Of a stretch of 64,000 nt of DNA, positions 51,575 to 62,179 are shown piece by piece. This DNA is from Phascolarctos cinereus (taxonomy: Eukaryota > Chordata > Mammalia > Diprotodontia > Phascolarctidae), in NCBI RefSeq assembly GCF_002099425.1, contig NW_018344216.1:871501-935500 (forward strand). Reading direction: 5' to 3'. How positions within the stretch are numbered: position 1 is the first letter of the stretch; the number at the start of each line of letters is the position of its first letter. The notes under the pieces were generated by a model. That model worked only from the letters and a program-made list of their open reading frames with translations. It did not search any database and had not been told where the DNA came from. The translations under genes and the position numbers were made by a program.

Positions 51575-51897
51575 CTAATCAGAGGAAATCATAGATCCTT
51601 CCTGTAGATAACAAGCCAAAAGATCAATGCTTTCTAGAAACCAAAATGATCTCTCAAGTAAAAGCTTCATCCAGAGGTGTCAAACAAGCAGTCGGTGCTA
51701 TGTCCTTTGATGCAGTCTTAACCAGATTAAAATGTCATTGGGAAATATTTTTTTTAAATGAATAAAAATACAATAAAGCAAATAATTTTAATTTCAATTA
51801 ATTAATTTTAATTAATTTAAAAAGTCAATTTGCGGCCCTATGGATTCTTATGCATGGTTTGGTGCTCTATTTCCATTTGAGTTTGACACCACTGGAA
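51575..51897. mobile_element. hAT-like MITE plus shared upstream flank
   Basis: The element proper is about 51668-51893: CAGAGGTGTCAAACAAGCAG at one end and TTGAGTTTGACACCACTGG at the other, giving a CAG-GGTGTCAAAC terminal inverted repeat. Its middle (AAATGTCATTGGGAAATATT ... AATAAAAATACAATAAAGCA) matches 58720-58760. The ~90 bases before it (ATAGATCCTTCCTGTAGATA ... TTTCTAGAAACC) also match 58570-58630, so the shared unit is longer than the MITE. Confidence 0.75.
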
Positions 51898-52080
51898 ATT
51901 TTCATTTATTCATTGCATTCTTATTGGATGTCAGATTCTTTAGTGTAAATTATGAAAGGAGGTAGAAGGTATATACTCTGCATGTAAGGATTTTTGGGAG
52001 CAGGGAAAAACTTTAAATGTAGGGTGCCTAGGAGGGTTCTCTTTCACCTCCATATTTTGGACTTTTAGAAATAAGTCTCA

Positions 52081-55065
52081 GAGGCAGGGCCAAGATGGTG
52101 GAATAAAAGCAGTAACTTGCTTGAGCTCTCGCCCAAACCCCTCCAAATACCTATAAAAAATGACTCTAAAGAAATTCTAGAGCAGCAGAACCCACAAAAA
52201 GACAAAGTGAGACAAAATTCCAGCCCAAGACAACCTGGATGGTTGATTGGAAAGGTCTGTTGCACTGGGCTGGGAGAGGAACACAGTTGAGCCTGGGTGT
52301 ACCAACAAAGACCAGGCCTTAGCAATCCTGGAACAGTCCTCAGGGGACTGAATCATTGGCAGCTGTGGTGGTTTCCAGACTTCTCAACCCACAAATGCCA
52401 AAGACAACTTAGAAAGTCAGTAGGAAAGGTCAGACCTGGGTAAGAGAGGAGCCCAGTAAGGTTCCAGCCCTAGCATAGCCCTGGGGCCACTGTGGTCCTG
52501 GGCAGTCCTGAGGTAAGAAGGAGCACTGGCATTGCAAAGTTTGTGGCCACAGTAGAGAAGGAATCCTCCTCACAGTTCAAAGGCAAAAAAGAGTGCTTGT
52601 GGTCACTCATAGACCACAGCACAGGCCAGGAAAAGAGTAAACACCTCGCCCTTGATCATAACACCTTGGAACAACTGAACATTTACAGGCCCCTAGAAGT
52701 ATCTCTGAAAACAGCTGCACAAAACACCTGAAGCTTGGAACAGAACACCCTCCACACTGGAAGCAGACCCCTACATTAACAGAGTTAAAAAGTCAAGGAG
52801 CAACTAAGTGGTGCAGGGAGGGGCAGCTAGGTGGCACAGTGGATAGAGCACTGGCCCTGGCTTCAGAAAGACCTGAGTTCAAATCTGGCCTCACATATAC
52901 CTATTAGCTGTGTGACCCTGGGCAAGTCACTTAACCCCATTGCCTAGCCAAAAAAAAAAAAAAAAAAAGAAAAGGAAGAAAGAAAAGTCATGCTGGAACA
53001 TGAGCAAATAGCAGGAAAAAAAACAGACTGTGGAATCTTACTTAGGTGACAAAGAAGATCAAAAGATACAACCAGAAGAAGATAACAAAGTCAAAGCTCC
53101 TACATCCAAAGCCTCCAAGAAAAATATGAATCAGTTCCAAGCCATGGAAGAGCTCAAAAAGGGATTTGAAAAGTGAAAGAAGTAGAGGAAAAATTGGGAA
53201 GAGAAATGAGAGTGATGCAACAAAACGATGAAAAACGAGTCAACAGCTTGCTAAAGAAGACCCAAAAAAATACAGAAGAAAATAATACCTTAAAGAATAG
53301 CCTAACCCAAATGGCAAAAGAGGTTCAAAAAGCCAAAGAGGAGAAGAATGCCTTAAAAAGCAGAATTAGCCAAATGGAAAAGGAGGTCCAAAAGCTCACT
53401 GAAGAAAATAATTCCTTAAAAATTAGAATGGAGCAAATGGAAGTTAATGACTCTATGAGAAATCAAGAAATTATAAAACAAAACCAAGAGAATGAAAAAA
53501 ATAGAAGACAATGTGAAATATCTCATTGGAAAAACAACTGACCTGGAAAATAGATCCAGGAGAGAGAATTTAAAAGTCACTGGACTACCTGAAAACCATG
53601 ATCAAAAAAAAAAAAAAGAGTCTTCACATCATCTTTCAAGAAATTATCAAGGAAACCTGCCCTGATATTCTAGAACCAGAGGCTAAAATAGAAATGGAAA
53701 GAATTCGCCAATCCCCTCCTGAAAGAGATCCCAAAAGGAAGATGTCTAGGAATATTGTAGCCAAATTCCAGAGTTCCCAGGTCAAGGAGAAAACATTGCA
53801 AGCAGCCAGAAAGAAACAGTTTAAGTATTGTGGAAACACAATTAGGATAACACAAGATTTAGCAGCTTCTACATTAAAGTACCAGAGGGGTTGGAATATA
53901 ATATTCTGGAGGTCAAAGGAGCTAGGATTAAAACCAAGAACAACCTACCCAGTAAAACTGAGTATAATCCTTCGGGGGGGGGGGGAAATAGACACTCAAT
54001 GGAATAGAGGACTTTCAAGAAATCTTGATTCAGAGCTGAGTAGAAAATTTGACTTTCAAATACCAGACTCAAGAGAAGCATGAAAAGGTAAACAGGAAAG
54101 AGGAATCATAAGAGATTTATTAAAGTTGGATTGTTTACATTCCTACATGGAAAGATGATATTTGTAACTCATGAGACCTTTCTCAGTATTAAGGTACTTG
54201 GAGAGAATATATATATAGACAGAGGGCAGAGGGTGAGTTGAATATGAAGGGATGCTATCTAAAAAATAAAATTAAGGGGTGAGAGAGGATTGTACTGGGA
54301 GAAAGAGAAAGAAAGAGGTAGAATGGGCTAAATTATCTCACATAAAAGAGGCAAGAAAAGCTTTTACAGTGGAATGAAAGAGGAAGGAGGTGTGAGAGAG
54401 AATGAGTGAATCTCATTCTCATTGGATTTGACTTATGGAGGGAATAACACACACACACACTCAATTGGATTTGGAAATCTAACTTACCTTACAGAAAAAT
54501 AGGGGGAAAAGAGATAAGAGAGGGGGGTGGATTGATACAAGAGAGGACAGATTGGGGGAGGGGGTAATTAGAAGCAAACAGGGGGGACAGAGTCAAAGGA
54601 GAGAATAGAATAGATGGAGGGAGGCATAGGATGGAGGGAAATACAGTTAGTCTTTCACAACATGACTATTATAGAAGTGTTTTGCATGACTACACATGTG
54701 TAACCTGTATCAAATTGCTTGCCTTCTCAATGAGGGTGGGGATGGAGGAAGGGAGAGAATTTGGAACTCAAAGTTTTTAAAATGAATGTTAAAAATTGTT
54801 TTTACATGCAACTGGGAAATAAGATATACAGGCAATGGGGTACAGAAATCTATCCTGCCCTACAGGAAAATAAAAGGGGAAGAGGATAAAAGAAGGGGGA
54901 GGTATGATAGAAGGGAAGGCAGATTGGGGGAAGGGGTATTCAGAATGCACACCATCTTGGGGTGAGGTGAGGGGCAAGATGGGGAGAAAAATTTGGAATT
55001 CAAAATCTTGTGGAAGTGAATATTGAAAACTAAAAATAAATTAACTAATAAAAAAATAAATAAGC
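52081..55065 (+). mobile_element. HAL1-like (ORF1-only L1) element, copy 2, with nested SINE
   Basis: The 5' end is GAGGCAGGGCCAAGATGGTG. ORF1 material spans 53060-54083. At 53173-53541 a coiled coil runs LKNSLTQMAKEVQKAKEEKN then ISQMEKEVQKLTEENNSLKI. At 53598-54083 an RRM/CTD part runs TCPDILEPEAKIEMERIRQ, GNTIRITQDLAASTLK and WNIIFWRSKELGLK, ending at IPDSREA-stop. The 3' UTR follows at once, with no ORF2. A stop at 53176 (TTTGAAAAGTGA) and a frame change near 53540-53600 break ORF1. AAATAAG-CTCA-like bases on both sides (52069-52080 and 55058-55069, 10 of 12 the same) look like a target-site duplication, implying a full-length insertion. Confidence 0.85.
52787..52990 (+). mobile_element. 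tRNA-derived SINE with partly duplicated head, nested in HAL1-like copy 2
   Basis: GAGCAACTAAGTGGTGCAG (52798-52816) resembles the SINE head and is followed directly by a complete head GGGCAGCTAGGTGGCACAG (52820-52838), body and A-tail (to 52968). AAAAGTCA at 52788-52795 and 52983-52990 encloses both, so the double head entered as one unit. Confidence 0.85.
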
Positions 55066-55157
55066 TTCATCACCATATGGATTATAATTAGTATTTCCAT
55101 CATCAGTATCATTATATTGTTAGACAAGCTCCACAACAGAATGCACCAATGGCTCCA

Positions 55158-55165
55158 GTGTCGTG

Positions 55166-55200
<35 letters not shown>

Positions 55201-55208
55201 GTATGTAT
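55158..55208. repeat. (TG)n microsatellite
   Basis: About 23 TG units with one TTTG interruption and a TATGTATAG end. Confidence 0.95.
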
Positions 55209-55735
55209 AGGTGGAATTAATCATGCTGCCCTTCTCTGAAGTGTTATATTCATTCATATGATACCCACTTTAAACAGTGCCCAACTATCTGCTTGCTACA
55301 AGCTACAAATATGTATGATGCTTCATGTAATCACAGTTTAAGCTATTCTGTATGCTAGCTGATGCTAATCTTCTCACATGATCAAAATACTTATGAAACC
55401 AAGAAAGGCAGAAGGAACCCACAAACAATCTGGCTTAGTTAAAAATATTGGGCTATAAATGAATGTGTGAAAGAGAAGAACACCAGAGGTGAAACTGTAA
55501 ATCAGAGGACGTTGGGAGAAAAATCATGCCTGGCTTCTAGAAGTGGAGAAGAGCTGTGTTATCTGATTCACCAAATCCTTATCAACTCTTTCTATGGAGA
55601 GTGATAATTTTGCAGATAATTTGTCCCATTCTTTAAATCTGAGGATAACTGGGAAACCAAAAGTACCTCACACACAGCAAGCACACTATAAACATTTGTT
55701 AAATGAAAAGAATGAAGAAATTAATATTGCTCTTT
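55209..55735. other. Mostly unassigned sequence
   Basis: A possible L2 3' fragment at 55660-55705 (CACACACAGCAAGCACACTA, AACATTTGTTAAATG). The remainder is unrecognised. Confidence 0.4.
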
Positions 55736-56490
55736 TTAAATGTTTTTTCTCAATTACATGTAAACAAAAAATTTAACATTTGTTTTTATTAAATTTTGAG
55801 TTTCAAATTCTCTCCTTCTCTTCCTCTTTCTCCTCTCTCCTCCTTGAGAAGGTAAGAAATTTGATACAGATTAAACAAGTGGAGTCATGCAAAACATTTC
55901 CTATTAAGTATGTTGCAAAAGAAAATGCAGACCAAAAAAACAAGAATAATAAAGAAAATTTTAAAAGTATGTTGCAGTCTGTATTCAGATGCCATCATTT
56001 CTTTCTCTAGAGATGGATAGCTTTTTTTTTTATCATAAATCCTTCAGAATTATTTTGGATCATCGTGTTTCTGAAAATAGCTAAGTCATTCATAGTTGAT
56101 CATTGTACAATGTGGCTGTTACTGTACACAATGTTCTCCTGGTTCTGCTTACTTCACTTTGCATCATTTCATGTAAGTCTTCCCAGGTTTTTTCTGAAAC
56201 CATCCCTTTCATAATTTATTATGCACAGTAGTTTTCCATCATAATCGTCTACCACAACTTGTTCAGCCATTCCCCAATTGATGGGCATTGCTTTGATTTC
56301 CAATATTTTGTCACCACAAAAAGAGCTGCTATAAACAATTTTGTACATATAGGTCCTTTTCCTTTTCCTTTCCCTTTGATTTCTTTGGGGTACAGACCTA
56401 GTAGTGGTATCACTAGGTTAAAGGGTATGCATAATTAATTTCATACTTTTGGGGCATAGTTCCAAATTGCTCTTATTTTTAAAAAGATTT
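55736..56490 (-). mobile_element. L1 3' region (antisense)
   Basis: TTCTCAATTACATGTAAACA, GAGTTTCAAATTCTCTCC, GAGTCATGCAAAACATTTCC, TGTTCAGCCATTCCCCAATT, GATTTCTTTGGGGTACAGAC and TGGGGCATAGTTCCAAATTG. Same region as 43641-44700. 5'-truncated, no open frame. Confidence 0.9.
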
Positions 56491-56559
56491 ATTGCATATT
56501 CAAAACTTGTTACAACTCTATAGTTAAGATAAAACCCTAGGTGGACAAGAGACTATGAA

Positions 56560-56780
56560 GAAAAATCACTGAATTGAGAGTTAAGAGAACTGCATTCTAG
56601 TTCCAACATTATCACTAATTAGTGATTAGTAATGTTAATTGTAATGTTAATGTTAGTAATGTTAAACTAATAACTAATCTAAACTATGATAAGACATAAA
56701 TTCCTTTGACCCTAGTTTCCTCATTTGCATGAGGTTAGACTTGGTGACGTTTGAGGGTTTTTCTGGCTATTAACAGTCTC
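56560..56780 (+). mobile_element. MIR-type SINE with internal TAATGTTA tandem repeat
   Basis: TGAATTGAGAGTTAAGAGAA, CATTCTAGTTCCAACATTAT, then an array of TAATGTTA-like units at 56625-56690 replacing the CORE, then CCTAGTTTCCTCATTTGCAT. Confidence 0.7.
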
Positions 56781-56935
56781 AGACTCAGAGAGCTCAGGTT
56801 CAAATCCTGATTCTGCCCCTTATCAAGTGCACGACTTTGGGCAAGCTACTTAAATTTGGTGAGGCTCTGTTTCTTCATCAGTAAAGTGAAGGGGTGAACT
56901 AGATGTCCTCTAAGGTCCATTATAGCTATTAACTC
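56781..56935 (+). mobile_element. MIR-type SINE
   Basis: CTCAGGTTCAAATCCTGATT, ACTTTGGGCAAGCTACTTAA, GGCTCTGTTTCTTCATCAGT and CTCTAAGGTCCATTATAGC. Confidence 0.85.
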
Positions 56936-57345
56936 CTTGGTGTGTAAACTCCCTGTCTCGGTGCTGCTTCCAATCTAGCCATGTATCAGGTGGTGGTAGT
57001 AGTGGTATAGTCATGGACTCCATATTCTCTTTGGAACTCTATCCCCCAGAAGGCTGTGAATGAATTCATAGTATTTGGAACCTCTGAGTGTCAGGGACTT
57101 TTAAAGAGTTCCGGGAGGAAGCTTATGGACAAGACACTGGGTTTGTCTGCACAGGAAACCCCTGTACAATTTTGAAAACAGTCTTCTCAGGATGGGAGCT
57201 GAATAATCACTGAAACCTTGGATTATGGCTCTTGCTCTCATCAAGGTCCCAGTGAATGCCAGAGCTCAGGATGCACTGGCAATTTTCTGCTTGTGTCCTA
57301 CTCTTTCCATGCTTCTCCAACATCTCTTATTTTGTGAAATGTGTG
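56936..57345. other. Unassigned sequence
   Basis: No recognised family, includes a short GGTGGTAGTAGTGG run. No exon called. Confidence 0.35.
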
Positions 57346-57590
57346 CTAAAGCCAATTGTTAGATTTTAATTTAACAATTGACAGTAATTAACACCTCTGA
57401 AATCAGTGAAATGATACATATCAGGGCTTGATTTGTTGTTTTGTTGATTGTCTAGACTTGAGAAAGTGATGAAGAAAATGTTAAAAAAAAACATATTAAA
57501 CTTAAAAGTCTGTCTCTCTACACTTTTTTTTCCTGGAGAGCTAAGTGTTAAATTTTTACCTGCATACCACTAGATGCCCCCCAGAACATT
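57346..57590. repeat. Unclassified dispersed repeat, copy A
   Basis: Aligns by eye with 62180-62410: AGGGCTTGATTTGTTGTTTT / GGGGCTTGATTCATTATTTT, then AAGAAAATGTTA / GAGAAAATGCTA, ATTAAACTTAAAAGTCTGT / ATTAAACCTAAAAGTGTAT, a T-run, and CATACCACTAGATG / CACACCACTGTCCA. No coding content or clear inverted ends. Confidence 0.65.
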
Positions 57591-57629
57591 TTGCAACCTC
57601 CGTACTATTTAACAGGCAAATTACAAGCA

Positions 57630-57755
57630 GTATGTTGTAGTTAAGTAGAGAACTGGCTTCAGAGTTAAGACCTGGGTTTCAAATCCTACGTTTGACACGT
57701 ATAACCTGTGTGACTCTGGGCAAGTCATTTAACTGCTCAACGTCCAAGAGAAGTT
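57630..57755 (+). mobile_element. MIR-type SINE
   Basis: AACTGGCTTCAGAGTTAAGA, GGTTTCAAATCCTACGTTTG and GTGTGACTCTGGGCAAGTCA. Confidence 0.85.
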
Positions 57756-57880
57756 TCTAAGACTTTAAACTGGAAATTAGTTACTGATCTTCATTGGTAG
57801 AAGGAGTTTTTTTTACTTGGGAATTTCTTATAGTGAAGAAATCACAGATCTGTGATGCTTTCTTTCAGGATAAATATCTT

Positions 57881-57965
57881 TTTCCAGTGCCAGACATCAT
57901 TCAAGGCCCAGAGTATAGAGAAAAAAATGAAATAGTCCTTGCCTTCAAAGAGCTTACATTCTCCC
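57881..57965 (-). mobile_element. LINE-2 3' fragment (antisense)
   Basis: CAGTGCCAGACATCATTCAA, GTCCTTGCCTTCAAAGAGCT and TACATTCTCCCA. Confidence 0.65.
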
Positions 57966-58387
57966 ATGCTCAAAAGGTTTTTCATTCTATGAAATGAGAC
58001 AGCTTTCCAAGGGATGTCATTCCAAAGAGAATTTGGCTTCCCTGGCAAGACACACCCCCTTTCACATGTCTGGTACACGATTCTGTTCTGTGCCTTTCTA
58101 CTAATATTCCATAGAAAATATACCCAACTGGTTGGAGACTTTCCCTTGAGTCTTTTACTATTTTGAACATACTTGCTATCACTCAGTCTCATACGTGATT
58201 CCCATACTTCCTTTCTTCTCATGCATTTCCTTAATTATTTCTTTTATTTCAGTTTAAAAAAAATTCATTAGTGATAACAGAGATAACACGGTAATAGAAA
58301 ATTGACAGCCAAGAGAACAAAAATAAATGGTTGTAATCTAGCTTTTGGCAAAGTAAAGGCTATTCAGATTCATAACTAGATTGCAGA
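57966..58387. other. Unassigned sequence
   Basis: A minus-strand frame reaches 126 codons (58222-57842) but overlaps the L2 fragment and has no motif. No gene is called. Confidence 0.35.
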
Positions 58388-58550
58388 ACAATACAATTGA
58401 AAGAGAACTAGATTGGAGTTAAAGAGGCTGGCTTCAAATCCCAGTTCTGTAGCTTAATTCCTGATCTCAGTAACCACTTCTGTGTGATTTCTTGCCCCTG
58501 TCATAAAATGGGAGGGGTGGGCTAGATAATCCCTAAAATAAACTTTCCAG
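58388..58550 (+). mobile_element. MIR-type SINE
   Basis: AGAACTAGATTGGAGTTAAA, GCTTCAAATCCCAGTTCTGT and GTCATAAAATGGGAGGGGTG. Confidence 0.75.
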
Positions 58551-58559
58551 TCAGGTCAA

Positions 58560-58858
58560 AATCAACACCAGTCACAGATCCTTCACGTAGATAAGGCAAA
58601 AAAATGCTTACTAGAAACAAAAAAGATCATTAAAATAAGTGCTTCATTCAGAAGTGCCAAATGTGCAGCTGGTGCTATATTCTTGAGTTCAGCCTGAAAT
58701 AGTTTGAAATGTAATTGAGAAATAGTTAACAAAATAAATAAAAATGCAACAAAACATAGATAATGTTGATTTGTGTTTTTTTTTTAAAGTTAATTTGAGC
58801 ATCCCCCAGGGATCTTTATGTACAGTTTAGCCTCTATTTCTTTTTGAGTTCAACTGCT
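58560..58858. mobile_element. hAT-like MITE plus shared upstream flank, second copy
   Basis: The element proper, about 58650-58856, starts CAGAAGTGCCAAATGTGCAG and ends TTTGAGTTCAACTG. The middle AATTGAGAAATAGTTAACAA and AATAAAAATGCAACAAAACA matches 51735-51780. The preceding GTCACAGATCCTTCACGTAG ... TTACTAGAAACA also matches the flank at 51585-51640. Confidence 0.7.
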
Positions 58859-59191
58859 AACTTGGTGCTAGCATTTATACTAGGTACCAGGTATTTAAAA
58901 GAAAAAAAAAAAGGCAAACATAGTCTCCGCCCTCAAAGAGCATCATGTTTGAAGGGGAGAGACAGTATACAAACAACTGTTTTTGTACAAGAATATAAAC
59001 AGGGTAAATTGGAGGAAAGTTGGGGATGAGTAAAAGGCTAGAAAGATCTCCTCTAGTTCTGGCTGGCTTTGAGCTGAGTTTTGAAGAAAGCCTGAAAAGG
59101 TAGGCGGCAGTGTTGAGGAGAAAGAGCCAGTGAAAATGTGGAAATATAGAGTTGGGAGGTAGTTTCATTTGAGGAATAGCAAGAAGGTCAG
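58859..59191 (-). mobile_element. LINE-2 3' region, first part (antisense)
   Basis: GCATTTATACTAGGTACCAG, GTCTCCGCCCTCAAAGAGCA, ATAAACAGGGTAAATTGGAG, GCTGAGTTTTGAAGAAAGCC and GAGGAATAGCAAGAAGGTCA. Resumes at 60352. Confidence 0.88.
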
Positions 59192-60351
59192 AATTTCCCA
59201 AAGGTCTCATGATGAAAGATGCTATCCACGTCTAGAGAAAGAACTGATGGAGTCTGAATGCAGATTGAAGCATACTATTTTTAAACTTTATTTTTCTTGG
59301 GGTTTTATTTTTGGTCTACGTTTTCTTTCACAACATGACTAATATAGAAATATCTTTCGCATAATTGCACGTGTATAATCTATATCATATTGCTTGCCTT
59401 CTCAGTGAGGGGGGTGGAGAGGAAGGGAGAGATTTGGAATGCAAAATTTTAGAAAAGGACTATTGCTAATATGACAGGAAAGGAAAATGATAAATGTTGG
59501 AGAAGATGTGGGAAAATTGGGACACTAATGCATTGCTGGTGGAGTTGTGAACTGATCCAACCATGCCAGAGAATAGTCTGAAACTATGCCCAAAGGGCAA
59601 TGAAACTGTGCATATCCTTTGATCCAGCAGTACCACCACTAGTTCTGTATCCCAAAGAGGTCATAAAAAGGGGGAAAGACCTACATGTGCAAAAATATTT
59701 ATATCAGTTCTTTTTATGGTGGTAAAGAAGTAGAAATTGAGGAAAGGCCCATCAACTGGGGAATGGCCAAACAAGTTGTGGTATATGAATGTAATGGATT
59801 CCTATTGTGCTATAAGAAATAATGAGCAGGCAGTTTTCAGAAAAATCTGGAAAGACTTACATGAACTGATGCTGAATGAAGCGAGCAGAACCAGAACATT
59901 GTACACAGTAACAGCAACATCGTGTGATGATCAACTGTGATAAACTTAGCTCTTCTCAGCAGTACAATGATACAAAACAATTCCAAAAGACTCATGATAG
60001 AAAATGTTATCTATCCACACACAGAGGAAGAACTATAGAATCTGAATGCAGATCAAAGTATATTATTTTCATTTTTTTTGTTTTCATAGTTTGTCCCTTT
60101 TGTTCTATTCCCTCTTTCACAACATGACTAATGTGGAAACATGTTTAACATGATTGCACATGTATAACCTATATCAGATTGCTTGCCATCTTGGGGGGAA
60201 GGGAGAAAAATTTGGAACTCAAAATCTTATAAAAATGGATGTTGAAAACTATCTTTATATGTAATTGGAAAATACTATTTATAAAAAATAATATTAAAAA
60301 ATGCTTCTAGATGTAATTTGAAAAAATAAAATATTTACAAAAAATTTTAAA
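59192..60351 (+). mobile_element. Composite L1 insertion (two L1 3' ends in tandem) inside L2
   Basis: 59192-59460 is one L1 3' UTR (ATGAAAGATGCTATCCACGT ... GTGAGGGGGGTGGAGAGG). 59461-60351 is a second segment, with ORF2 C-terminal codons LWYMNVMDSYCAIRNNEQ then VFRKIWKDLHELMLNEASRT at 59764-59895 and its own 3' UTR. AAGAAGG(T/C)CAG occurs once at each outer edge (59181-59191, 60352-60362), so the pair behaves as one insertion, or the second jumped into the first copy's end. Both parts are 5'-truncated and non-functional. Confidence 0.88.
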
Positions 60352-60805
60352 AAGAAGGCCAGTGTTGCTGGCCAGTAAAAAATAAGAAAACTAGAAAGAT
60401 AAGAAAGGTCCAGAATGTAAAGGTCTTAAAAGCTAAACAGAGGAGGTTCTATTTTATTCAGTTTGTCATAAAGAGCCACTGGCATTTATTTTGTAGGGGA
60501 GTGGCATGTTCAGACTTGTAGTTTAGGGAGATCGTTGATATCTGAATGAAGGATGAACTGGAGTGTGGCAGGAAGAATGAGGCTGTTGCAATGGTCCAAG
60601 TGTGACAGGATAAGGACTGGCATGAGGGTGATGGCAGTGTCCAAGTTAAAAAGGAGACATATATATGAGAGATGTTGGGAAGGAAAATATGACAAGATTT
60701 TATAATTTATTACATGTGTGGGATATGGCAAGTGAAGAATCAAGGCTCAAACCTGGGTGACTTAGGGAATGGGGGTGTCCTCAAAAGTAACAGGGAAGTT
60801 CAGAA
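60352..60805 (-). mobile_element. LINE-2 region, second part with RT C-terminal codons (antisense)
   Basis: GAAGGCCAGTGTTGCTGGCC, AGCCACTGGCATTTATTTTG, GAGTGGCATGTTCAGACTTG and GCTGTTGCAATGGTCCAAG. Minus-strand codons near 60640-60560 read TAITLMPVLILSHLDHCNSL, the L2 RT tail (compare SRLDYCNSLL). Confidence 0.9.
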
Positions 60806-61335
60806 GAGGGGAGATTTTGAAAGGAAAGGTAATGAATTGTACATTTTGTATATAAATTCAAAAAACTATTTTCAGAATCTTGGGCTAAGTTCATTTTAAA
60901 ATGAACAACGTTATTTATAGTTTTCACTTAGAGAATTTTGTTATGTAAAAATACACTACTATAAAAAATATAAAAATATGTCACCCCCCATTATAATATT
61001 ATAAATCAGTTTCTCCAGGGTAATAGTAAGACAAGGTCAGGCCCACAATTGCGCAAATTTGGCTGAATGAGGCAGCAATGTGTGGTCATTATGCATTCCA
61101 TAAAAAGTCATTGTCTTTATTTGGTTCTGTGCTTAAGACATACTGTCAGTCACCAATGCTTCTTGTTCTTCAATGCTATAGTATTTTCTTGACCTTGCTT
61201 TGTGTATGTTTCAGGTCTTTGGAAGAATCTTGGTGGTTTACACAAAGAAGAAAATGATCTCTTTGGCTCCTTGCCCCTATCTAGAGTTACTCTAGGAAAT
61301 TTTTCTGATACATTTGTGACATATCTAGGAAAACA
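60806..61335. other. Unassigned sequence
   Basis: About 530 bases with no recognised family or exon. Confidence 0.35.
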
Positions 61336-61477
61336 ACTGTTTGCCTCAGTTTCCTCATCTGTAAAATGAACTAGAGAAGGAAACAGCAAACCGTTCTAGT
61401 ATCTTTGCTCAAGAAAACCCCAAATGGGACCATGAAGAGTCATTCACGACTGAAACGACTAAACAACAACAAAACAT
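61336..61477 (+). mobile_element. 5'-truncated SINE with BovB/RTE tail
   Basis: TTTGCCTCAGTTTCCTCATC, TGAACTAGAGAAGGAAACAG, TATCTTTGCTCAAGAAAACC, TTCACGACTGAAACGACTAA and ACAACAACAAAAC. The tRNA head is missing. Confidence 0.9.
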
Positions 61478-61984
61478 ATTTAGCATCTAAATTTCCCTAA
61501 ATATAGATAGCAAGGGCCCTTGGCTCCTGTACAGACACTCAAGGTAAAATACTGACTTGGGGCAGCCTTCATTTTACCCGTTAGAAAATGTAGATGATGC
61601 AAAGCACTCATAGGAGTCCATAAACAGTAGACAAATAAATAAAACATTTAAATAACCCATTAGCTCCACCCTGTCTCCAGAAGAGAGAGGAACTGGGGAT
61701 TTCTTTGAGGGCAATGCTTTGACATTCCCGTAAGTCCCTTGTTCCCACAGTATCCTTCATAGTCTTCCTAAGACTCATAATATCACCTTGTGGTTTAGAT
61801 TTTCCCTAGAAGGTAAACACAATTGTGGGTTGCTGAACAAGCAATCTCTTTCCCATTGGGTCTGAACTACCCAAGTAATTCATTGGCTTTATTCTCCAAG
61901 AAAGCATCACACAGGAACTATAAGAATGAACCTCCTTTTTCTCCAAGGAGCATGCTGCATCAGGAAATATCTCTACAAAGACTC
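61478..61984. other. Unassigned sequence
   Basis: No recognised family or coding signal. Confidence 0.35.
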
Positions 61985-62150
61985 TTAATTTGTGGTTCAT
62001 GAATTCTTTTTTTAATACTTGGACAACAATTTCAATATAATTGGTTTCCTTTTTAATTCCACACATTATATTTTATGCATTTGAAAACATTCTTCTGAAA
62101 AGAGGCCCACAAGTTTCACCAGACTGGCAAAGAGTCCACGACAAAGGGTA
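61985..62150 (-). mobile_element. hAT/Charlie-like non-autonomous transposon (antisense), partial
   Basis: CAATATAATTGGTTTCCTTT, CATTATATTTTATGCATTTG, AAAACATTCTTCTGAAAAGA and GCCCACAAGTTTCACCAGAC, GCAAAGAGTCCACGACAAAG. Reverse-complementary in content to 50200-50330. Confidence 0.75.
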
Positions 62151-62179
62151 TGCTGGGATTAGTTCAAATTGGCTCTCAG

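Noticed and set aside
53173-54083. Two long open frames that could be called host genes
   Set aside because: They are ORF1 coiled-coil and RRM/CTD parts of a HAL1-like LINE, with L1 5' and 3' UTRs on either side and a broken frame.
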